This document shows, piece by piece, positions 54,515 through 62,800 of a DNA stretch of 64,000 nt. The translations under genes were made by a program, and so were the position numbers. The notes under the pieces are model-generated. The model worked only from the letters and a program-made list of their open reading frames with translations, did not search any database and was not told the DNA's origin. The stretch's first letter is position 1. Each line of letters starts with the position of its first letter. This DNA comes from Brevibacillus formosus (GTDB taxonomy: Bacteria; Bacillota; Bacilli; Brevibacillales; Brevibacillaceae). The stretch covers positions 1 through 64,000 of the forward strand of contig NZ_PXZL01000027.1 in assembly GCF_003013405.1 (NCBI RefSeq), written 5' to 3'.

Positions 54515-54892
54515 ATGGGAGACCGAAGAAATAAATATGGAGTGAGTCCGGATATGCAAGCATGTCCGGTTGAAACAACGCTGGATGTTATAGGTGGAAA
54601 GTGGAAGGGGATCATTCTCTATCAGCTCCTGAACGGAACGAGAAGATTCAATGAATTCAGGCGCCTCAATCCGGGAATCACGCAGTTTATGCTCACCTTG
54701 CAGTTAAGAGAGCTTGAACGGGATGGCATCATTCATCGTGAAATATATAAAGAGGTTCCTCCAAGAGTGGAATACTCCCTTACTGATTTCGGAAGGACTC
54801 TGGAACCGGTCATTATGTCAATGAAAGTATGGGGCGAGTCTTATAAAATGCGGCTTAATGAAAATCCAACGATACAAGAGGAAGAAAGTTAA
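54515..54892 (+). CDS. HxlR-family transcriptional regulator
   Basis: A 125-residue winged-helix protein. CPVETTLDVIGGKWKGIILYQL (seen in part: CPVETTLDVIGGKWK) includes the single N-terminal cysteine used for thiol sensing in YodB/HypR-type members, followed by GTRRFNEFRRLNPGITQFMLT and RVEYSLTDFGRTLEPV. Start ATG 54515 follows GGGGGATAAG. It probably represses the divergent dehydrogenase gene and itself. Confidence 0.88.
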   Translation: MGDRRNKYGVSPDMQACPVETTLDVIGGKWKGIILYQLLNGTRRFNEFRRLNPGITQFMLTLQLRELERDGIIHREIYKEVPPRVEYSLTDFGRTLEPVIMSMKVWGESYKMRLNENPTIQEEES

Positions 54893-54994
54893 AGGCAAGC
54901 TAAGCAGTAACCTAAGCAGTGGAGCGGGAAGGTTTGAGTAAATGTTCAGGGAGGGAATAGTTTAGTAAATAGATAGAATATTAAAGTGGGGAAC

Positions 54995-56128
54995 ATGATG
55001 AAAGCGATCTTAATCGACGATGAAGAGTTAGCATTAAATTATTTGGAGCATCAGTTATTAAATATCGGCGATTTTGAAATTGTTGGCAAGTTTACAGATC
55101 CGATGATCGGCAAACGAGAGATTGAAAAAAATGAGATTGATATTGTCTTTTTGGATATTCAAATACCAAAGCTAAACGGTATCGAGTTGGCCGAACAGCT
55201 TTTGGAAGTGAAACCTCAATTACAAATAGTTTTCGTCACCGCATATGAGAGATATGCAATTAAAGCATTTGAGCTGAACGCCCTTGACTATGTCTTAAAA
55301 CCTGTTGGCAAGCAACGTCTGCAAAATACAATGAAACGAATTCAATCGATGATGGAGGAACATACGACCTTCTCCCTTCAGAAATCGGAGAATTTACAAA
55401 TGAGTCTGTTTCAACAAGTAACGATTGTAGACGGAGGCCAGGAAATCCCACTTCGTTGGCGAACTGCCAAGGTGCAGCAGTTGTTCTTATATTTGGTTCA
55501 ACACAGGGGAACAGCGGTTAATAAAACGGCGATCATTGAGTTGCTCTGGCCAGAGCTTGAACCGGAAAAAGCCTATCATCAATTGTATACGGCTATCTAT
55601 CATATTCGCAAAACATTGGCACCAATTAGTAAATATTTCCAAATCAACAATACATCAGAAGGGTATAAGGTAAGACTAGAACAAACCATCTTGGATGTGG
55701 ATCAGTTTGAGAGGTTTTTTCGTTCAGACTTATCCTTATCTGCGGAGACGATTGGTGAGTATGAACAAGCCATAGCTTTGTATAAAGGAGATTATTTGCA
55801 AGAGCATCATTACATATGGGCAGAAAGCGAGCGTCAAAGATTACAACTGCAATGGGTGCAAACCGCCGTGAAAATGGTGGATTGGTATTACGCCAATGGT
55901 GAATGGGACAAAGCCATTACGCTATGTTTGGACATTTGTCAGCGTAATCCGCTCGAGGAAGAAGCTTATTTTTTCCTTATGAAAATATTTGCTGACATGG
56001 GAAGGCACTCCTCGGTTCACAAGCAATATGATCAATTAACGAGTGTGTTGTGGAACGAATTGCAAGAACAGCCTAATCCGGCTATTACAGAATGGTATCA
56101 ACTTTGGAAGCAGAAAAATAAGGAATAA
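54995..56128 (+). CDS. LytTR-less response regulator with SARP/BTAD-type activator domain
   Basis: A 377-residue regulator: receiver domain with IDDEE at about 6-10, phospho-acceptor Asp in VFLDIQIPKLNGIE (about 54) and Lys in DYVLKPVGKQR; then an OmpR-like winged helix (about 150-235, VNKTAIIELLWPELEPEKAY) and a C-terminal bacterial transcriptional activation domain of TPR-like helices (about 240-375). The BTAD pattern is common in Paenibacillaceae regulators paired with 7TM hybrid kinases. ATG 54995 follows GTGGGGA. It faces the kinase gene tail to tail. Confidence 0.85.
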   Translation: MMKAILIDDEELALNYLEHQLLNIGDFEIVGKFTDPMIGKREIEKNEIDIVFLDIQIPKLNGIELAEQLLEVKPQLQIVFVTAYERYAIKAFELNALDYVLKPVGKQRLQNTMKRIQSMMEEHTTFSLQKSENLQMSLFQQVTIVDGGQEIPLRWRTAKVQQLFLYLVQHRGTAVNKTAIIELLWPELEPEKAYHQLYTAIYHIRKTLAPISKYFQINNTSEGYKVRLEQTILDVDQFERFFRSDLSLSAETIGEYEQAIALYKGDYLQEHHYIWAESERQRLQLQWVQTAVKMVDWYYANGEWDKAITLCLDICQRNPLEEEAYFFLMKIFADMGRHSSVHKQYDQLTSVLWNELQEQPNPAITEWYQLWKQKNKE

Positions 56129-56152
56129 ACCAAGTGGCTTATTCCTTATTTT
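56115..56152. terminator. Perfect bidirectional terminator between regulator and kinase
   Basis: Fourteen-base-pair perfect stem AAAATAAGGAATAA/TTATTCCTTATTTT with a ten-base loop. It overlaps both stop codons. Confidence 0.9.
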
Positions 56153-59100
56153 GGGATTCTGAAAGTGACGATCGTGCCTTGTTCAGGTGAGCTGTCAATC
56201 ATTAATCCCTGGTTATATAGTTGTTTTAGTCGCCGTTCAATATTTCGCAGGCCTACGCTTGCTCTTTTTTTGCCATGCCTTGTTTGGCTGAAAAGATGAT
56301 TCATATCTTCCTCTGTTATCCCTTCGCCATCGTCTTGGATCGAAACTTCGAAATACTCCTCTTTGTCTTTGATGTGAATCCAGAGTGTTCCCCCATTTGT
56401 GCGTTGCATTAAGCCGTGTTTGATTGCATTTTCGACTAGCGGTTGTATGGATAAGGGTGGTAAGCAAAAATCGAGATCAGGGTCCAGATCCCATTCCACT
56501 TGCAATCGATCGCCAAATCGTTGCTTCTCGATATACAAATAAGATCGAACAAGATCAAGTTCATCGTGAAGCGAAATAACGGGTTCAGAATTATGAAAGT
56601 CGAAGCTCAAACGCAAATAGTTGCTAAACTCTTCAAGCAGTGCCTGCATTTTCGTGAAGTCCTCGAGTCCCAAGGCGGCAATTGAGTTTAATGCGTTAAA
56701 TAAAAAATGAGGTTCAATTTGTGATTGTAACCATGCTCCTTCCATACGCAAACGTTCATCGAAGGATATTTTAAACTCTGTTAAGGCTTTTACTCTCGCC
56801 TTTAATTCCCAAGCATCGACGGGTTTCTTAACATAGTCGTTCGCGCCTGCTTGAAAGCCGGCTACAATATCCTGGGAACGATTGCGCGCGGTCAAGAGCA
56901 GGACAGGCAGTTCTAAAACAGAGAATCGTTCCCGGATGATGCGTGTTAGTTCATAGCCGGATACATGAGGCATCATGACATCTGAGATGACCAGATCCAC
57001 CGGTTTGCGTTCCAGTATGGACAGGGCTTGCTGAGCGCTGGTTGCCGTACTTACTTCATATTGATCTGATTCAAGCATTTTGCGAAGGATGTTCAGGTTA
57101 ATACTGTCGTCATCCACAACGATAATTTTTGCTTTTCTATTCATAGAAGAAACCGTTTCTGTCGGCGCAGCGATTCGATCAGTCGTTGCAGCGGCCATTT
57201 CTAGCGAAGTCTGCATCCATGTCTGAGCGCTGCTTTCTTCTATTGGAACGGAATCAGTAGCTAGTGGGAGTGTAAAAGTAAAGGCAGAGCCTTTTCCCAG
57301 GGTGGACTGAACCGATAGAGTACCGCCGTGCAGCTCAACCAACTGTTTGGAAATATGTAAGCCAAGCCCGAATCCGCCACTTGCTCTGATTGAATTCAGT
57401 TCCGCTTGTTCGTAAGGTTGAAAAATGGTTTGCAGAGCCTTTTCCTCGATGCCAACCCCAGTATCCTCTACTTGGATATGCGCAAATCCGTTAGACGTTG
57501 TCGCGCGAATCGTGATGGTTCCTTCATCTGTAAATTTAATCGCATTATGCACCAAATTAAAAAGAATTTGAATCAGCCGGTTTTCATCTCCCCGAACAGA
57601 AGGAAACGAATCGTCTATATCCACTTTTAAAGCAATCGGTTTTCCGTCCAGCATCAGTTTCGCCATATCGAAAACACCAGCGAAGATTGACTGCAGGTTT
57701 AATTTTTTCTCATGAAGGCGAATGGTGTTCTCCTTTAATCGGGTTACGTCCAGCAAATCATCTAGCATGAGCGTTAGACGCCTGCTGACATGCAGGAGAA
57801 TATCCAGACGCTTTTTGTGTTCTTCATGTAGGGGCGTATTTGTATCCTCGATAATGGCTTGTGTGATATTGATGATGCCATGTAATGGGTTTCTCAGTTC
57901 ATGAGAAGTATTCACCAAAAACTCGTCCTTGCGCTTATCCTCTTGCTGTAATTTCTCAGCAAGATGCTTCGTTTCGGTCGTTGCCCGGAAAAATCGTCTA
58001 AACCAATATGCCGCAAAAGCAAGTACGGCAAAGATCAGATCGAAGGGGTAGTGAACAAATTCTATGCCTTTTATGGCATAAGTAATCGTCCAGATCACAT
58101 TCACCCCTACAAACAAGCAAGCTAGCAGGAGAAATATAATGTCTTCCTTGTCCCGAATGGCTTTCCAGAGTATGTAGGCAGAAATAATGACGGATAGGAG
58201 CATCACGACAGAGAGCATTCTGCTCACCGCTAGGATAGTTCCAGCAGGTACGAAGAGGATGAACATGGCGTATAAGCTGCACAAGCCACCGAACCCTTGT
58301 AAAATCCTTCTGTTTAGATAAGCAGGAAGCAGATGATGAAACAAGGCAGGTATGAAGGCGACCGCACCAACATAGACGAGATACGTCAACTTAACTGTCC
58401 AATCATAGTCGAACTGCAACCAGACAAATAGTAACTTGTCATCGGCTGTTACCACAGTCAATATTCCACAAATCATGACCAAAGAGAAATATACCAAGCC
58501 TTTATTTCTGGCACCCAAGAAGTACAGGAGCAAGGCATATAAGCTATGGATCAGAAACACGACGAGTAATAATAGCTGCAAACTGATGGAGAGGATCGTC
58601 CGCATCTGTACAGCTTCTATCGTACCGAAGCGAATGGGTTTTGTGATTCCCCCTGCTCCGGCATCATTGGAAACATGGATAAGCAACTCTATTTGGCCTT
58701 GTTCTGGTGTCAGTTTGACAGTATACGGAATATTGCGTGCTTGATGCTCTATGAAGCTGGTTGCCGGTTGTCCCACCTGGGAGACTAATTTCCCATTGGC
58801 ATAGACGGCCGAGGCAGTTCGAAGCTCATTGATCCTGAAACCAAGTGTCTGTTCCTGTTCCGGATCAAGCAAGATGCGTAGTCGATATGTGCCGAAGTGG
58901 AAGGAGTCCGGTATCCCCTGCTCATCAACAAATGCCTCATCCCACCGCTTGGGCACTTGGAGGTATGTCTGTCCCTCAGGTTTCTTCAGGCCGTTTCCCT
59001 CTATGAACTGAGAAGGGAAGAACTCCCACTCCCCATCCAACCGTAATGTTTGGTATCCCGAGAATTCCCACCCACGTAAATCAAGCACCCCTTGTACAGC

Positions 59101-59220
59101 GACTGGTTTTTCCGCGTAGTCAAAGGTGGTAAGAAAACTCATCCAGAGTAAGCGAACGGCTGTTACCACTAGTAGAGCAATAACGATCATTTTCGTCCAT
59201 TTCCAGGCGACTGTTTTCAT
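56146..59220 (-). CDS. Hybrid sensor histidine kinase with 7TM extracellular sensing region
   Basis: A 1024-residue membrane kinase. Order of parts: one N-terminal helix, a 7TMR-DISM-type extracellular domain (about 40-215), seven membrane helices (about 215-400), HisKA with FLVNTSHELRNPLHGI (phospho-His about 447), HATPase (N-box LVHNAIKF; GFGLGLHISKQL), a receiver (VVDDDSINLNIL ... LVISDVMMPH) and a second, LytS-type kinase end with SQIEPHFLFNALNSIAAL and a further HATPase (VENAIKHGL). So it holds two kinase modules. ATG 59220 lies ten bases after GAGGGTAA. Likely partner of the regulator at 54995; the signal is unknown. Confidence 0.9.
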   Translation of the reverse strand: MKTVAWKWTKMIVIALLVVTAVRLLWMSFLTTFDYAEKPVAVQGVLDLRGWEFSGYQTLRLDGEWEFFPSQFIEGNGLKKPEGQTYLQVPKRWDEAFVDEQGIPDSFHFGTYRLRILLDPEQEQTLGFRINELRTASAVYANGKLVSQVGQPATSFIEHQARNIPYTVKLTPEQGQIELLIHVSNDAGAGGITKPIRFGTIEAVQMRTILSISLQLLLLVVFLIHSLYALLLYFLGARNKGLVYFSLVMICGILTVVTADDKLLFVWLQFDYDWTVKLTYLVYVGAVAFIPALFHHLLPAYLNRRILQGFGGLCSLYAMFILFVPAGTILAVSRMLSVVMLLSVIISAYILWKAIRDKEDIIFLLLACLFVGVNVIWTITYAIKGIEFVHYPFDLIFAVLAFAAYWFRRFFRATTETKHLAEKLQQEDKRKDEFLVNTSHELRNPLHGIINITQAIIEDTNTPLHEEHKKRLDILLHVSRRLTLMLDDLLDVTRLKENTIRLHEKKLNLQSIFAGVFDMAKLMLDGKPIALKVDIDDSFPSVRGDENRLIQILFNLVHNAIKFTDEGTITIRATTSNGFAHIQVEDTGVGIEEKALQTIFQPYEQAELNSIRASGGFGLGLHISKQLVELHGGTLSVQSTLGKGSAFTFTLPLATDSVPIEESSAQTWMQTSLEMAAATTDRIAAPTETVSSMNRKAKIIVVDDDSINLNILRKMLESDQYEVSTATSAQQALSILERKPVDLVISDVMMPHVSGYELTRIIRERFSVLELPVLLLTARNRSQDIVAGFQAGANDYVKKPVDAWELKARVKALTEFKISFDERLRMEGAWLQSQIEPHFLFNALNSIAALGLEDFTKMQALLEEFSNYLRLSFDFHNSEPVISLHDELDLVRSYLYIEKQRFGDRLQVEWDLDPDLDFCLPPLSIQPLVENAIKHGLMQRTNGGTLWIHIKDKEEYFEVSIQDDGEGITEEDMNHLFSQTRHGKKRASVGLRNIERRLKQLYNQGLMIDSSPEQGTIVTFRIPK

Positions 59221-59890
59221 ATCAATGATTACCCTCAATGAATAGTAGTAAGAAGATTGTTAGTTCCCAAATCCGAAAAATATCATTTTTCTCATAATGA
59301 ATACTCTTCGACAAGATTGTCAGGACACCTCTTATAAAGAATATATCAGGGTAGAATTAGGAACGTTGTAGAGGTTATGTAGAGGTGGCCCTGTTAAGAT
59401 GACATATTGGATGAGGTCTATTGAGAAATAGATAGTTTCAACAAAATATCCAGAATCCGAGGGGAGAGGAAGAAAGGGCTATAAAAAATTGCGAAGCTAC
59501 GAAATTGGTGGAAGCGTCTCACTTGCGCTCATGCTTTTGTTGGCGCTAGTGCAAGCAGAAGGTGTGCAGGCTGTTGAGCCAATTAAGTGGTTACGTACAA
59601 GTTTGATACGTTTAGTAATGGTTATGGATGAGGGGTAAAATTTCCTAATTTAAAATAGGGAATCCAAAGGATTAGGAGCACTAGTTTGAGTTCTTTACTT
59701 ATTCTATTGAAGAGTCCGATGCTTTGAGGAAAGGCGGTAAGCCCTATCAGCTTTCTGTCAGTTGAATACTGCAGCTTATGTGCCCCTGACATATGACATA
59801 GCAGATGAAAAAGTGAAAGTGAGGGGGCGATTCATATTGAGAGCATCGGAAGCGTAACACAAATCAAATCTCAGAAAGGAATGGATCTGC
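59221..59890. other. Gap with a broken secreted-protein gene
   Basis: Contains the kinase promoter region and the remnant at 59488-59637 (next entry). Beyond it lies 59640-59875, with only short broken frames and no gene I can support. Confidence 0.4.
59488..59637 (+). pseudogene. Signal-peptide-bearing gene remnant
   Basis: One frame reads KKLRSYEIGGSVSLALMLLL and continues as an AQAVE-like signal end to EPIKWLRTS. A start codon is missing (TAT where ATG would stand), and in another frame FDTFSNGYG continues the likely protein. I infer the 5' end of a decayed secreted-protein gene. GGGGAGAGG precedes it. Confidence 0.35.
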
Positions 59891-62800
59891 ATGCTGAGCA
59901 ACGGTATTAATCTACGGAAAATAGGGATGGTTTTCCTGATTTTTTCTCTTGTCTTCACCGGCATGGGGGCAAGCTTAGGAACACCCGTCAGCTATGCTGC
60001 TGAAGAAGAGACCTATTACGTCTCTAGCAGTGGCGATGACACCACAGGTGATGGAACCCGAGATCTTCCTTTTGCTACATTGTATACAGCCTATCAAAAG
60101 ATTGGTAGCGCGGGGACTATATACGTTCTGGACAAGATCAACTTATTGGCCAGCACTACAAAAAAGTTCGATAAGAACAAGGTTGTTACGATCACCACGG
60201 CTCCTGAAGTCGGGGAGACTGCTGTGATTCAGCGTGACCCGGCTGGAGATGGCACTCTTTTAGATCTTAATCTGGGCCAGCTTACATTAAAAAATATTAT
60301 TATTGACGGCAGCTACCAAGGGGGGAAAATGGCCCAAGGTAGAATTATTAACGTCTATGATGCAAAACTGATCATTGAAGAAGGCACTGTTTTACAGAAT
60401 AGTTATTCAAACTTTCCGGGAAGCGCAATCTATCTCGGTCAGAGTACAGCGGTCTTACAAATGACTGGTGGAGTAATTACAGGCAATAAGAATAATAGTA
60501 CAGGTGCGGTCTATCTTGGTGCTGGTACATTCAATATGACCGGTGGCCAAATCACTAACAATAGTGGCGGAGGAGTTGATCTCCAGGCGGGGAAATTCGC
60601 TCTTTCCGGCGATGCCACTATTACGGGGAATACAATAGTAGTTTCGGGCCAACCAAAAGCACGAAACGTTAATCTGCAAGGCAATACACTTCTTACGCTA
60701 AGCGGTGAGTTTACCGGAAAAGCGGGTATTACCGCGCAAAGCCGTATGACTGCTGGAAGCAAGTTTGGACAAGCCGACGCGGGCGATCTAGCGGGGCTGG
60801 AGAATCTGATTGCGGACGACAGTCCTCTTTTTGCAGTTTACGGTGCAAGTAATGATTTGTTGTGGAAAGCGCTACCGACAGTAACGTTTGAACAACCGTC
60901 CGGAGACAAGGTGTCCACTGGGAAACCGGAGTTCAAAGGAACGTCAACAGCGGGATCTAAGGTGACCGTTGAGATTAAAGACAAAGCTGGCATTGTAGTA
61001 GATACTCCAACAGTAACAGTTGATGCAGAAGGCAACTGGATATTTACACCAACCCGAGATTTGGAAGACGGTGAATACACAGTTGAGGTAACAGCTACGA
61101 CAGACGAGGGCAAGTCAGCCAAAGCAACAAAGTCTATTACCGTAGATACAACACCAACCGAACCTGTTGTCGACAAATCGAAGCTGCAAGCAAAATCGGA
61201 AGAAATCAAGTCCGAGAACCTGAAGGCAGACGATTACACAAGCGAAAGCTGGGGAGAACTGCAAAACGCATTGCAAAAAGCGGATGCGGTTCTGGCATAT
61301 CCAAATGCTACCCAACAAGAAGTAGACGAAGCGCTCTTGGCATTAACAAAGGCCAGAGAAGGCTTGGAAAAACCAGGCGTACCTACGCAAGGGCCAGGTG
61401 GGGTGAGTGAAGGCTTACTCTCTTGGGTTGATGTAGAACGCAGTGCTGTGCTTTCGGGAAACCAAATCGACCAATTAACAGACTTGGCAGATGGCGGAGT
61501 ATGGATGCCTAGCGGTGCTACTTCCAATGATAATGTGCCTAACGCTCTGAATTTTAACAGCGGAATCCAAATTGACTCAAATAAAGGGTATTATACTCGC
61601 TCTTCCATTGATTTTAATAATAATGCTGCTACGGATCGGGAAATATTCTCTGTCCAGGCAAGTGACAAATATAGCGGATTTCCATGGGAGTTTGGAGGAA
61701 AACATACAGCTGCAGTTGTTTATGGAGCTAATAATGGAAAATCCATAAGTTCATATTTCGGTAGAAACGAAGGTAGCTTGAGCGCAGACGTCGGTGATTA
61801 CCAATTAAAAAATGGAGCGATGTTAAACATCTGGAGTGCACCAAATGATTGGGCACTTTCGCTAAACGGAAAAGTATTACAGACGACAAACAGTAATACT
61901 CCCAACTTTGCATCTCCGATAACAAGCGGAAATAAACCTTATTATTTTGGTGCAGGTCATATGAGTCGCTTTTACGGGAAGATGTCTGAAACGATCCTTT
62001 ATAACCGTAAATTGACTGATGAAGACCGAAACAAAGTCAACAGTTACCTTGCTTTAAAATACGGATTGACATTGAAAGATGAAAATAATGCTCCGATTGA
62101 TTATGTGGCTAGCAATGGCTCAACAATGTGGAAAGCTAGCAACAACACTGGCTACGGCAACCGCATCACAGGGATCGGTCGTGATGAAGCAGGTGCTTTG
62201 TATCAAAAGCAATCGAAATCTCAGGTTGACGGTGCCAATGTCACGCTTGCAATAGGCAATGTGATTCAAGAGACGAATGCCCAGAATACCAAGACGATTG
62301 CTGAAGATAAATCATTCTTTGTTTTTAGCGATAACGGTGGAGACGTTACATTCGGGACTCCAATCACAAAAGATACAGAAAGTCTAAAACGTATTGGACG
62401 CACCTATAAAGTAGAGAAAACGAATTGGCAAGATACAGACATTACGCTGCACGTAGACAAAGTAGCAGGTGCTTCCGGGTGGCCTTTGTATCTTGTTGTT
62501 AGTGAGGATGAGCAATTCGATCAAAACGATGCATTCTATCCACTAACAGATGGCACAGCAACACTTAATAGTGCTGAATTTGCTAATGGCCATTATTTTA
62601 CGATTGCCGCAACTGTACCCGTACCAACAGCTGCTACAATTGAGGAAACAGTAGCGGATGGCAATAAAATAACGGTGACGTTTGATCGAGGAGTAGAGTT
62701 AACCGATTTAACTGGATTTACAATCACAGTTGATGGTACAGCTGTAGAAAACGGTGGTCTCACTTTCAAAGTTGACGAAAACGATTCTACAAAGCTAGTG

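Noticed and set aside
59640..59890. Possible riboswitch before the giant surface protein
   Set aside because: Short GGCGGTAAGCC-like strings suggested a cyclic-di-GMP aptamer, but the conserved core elements and stem order are missing.
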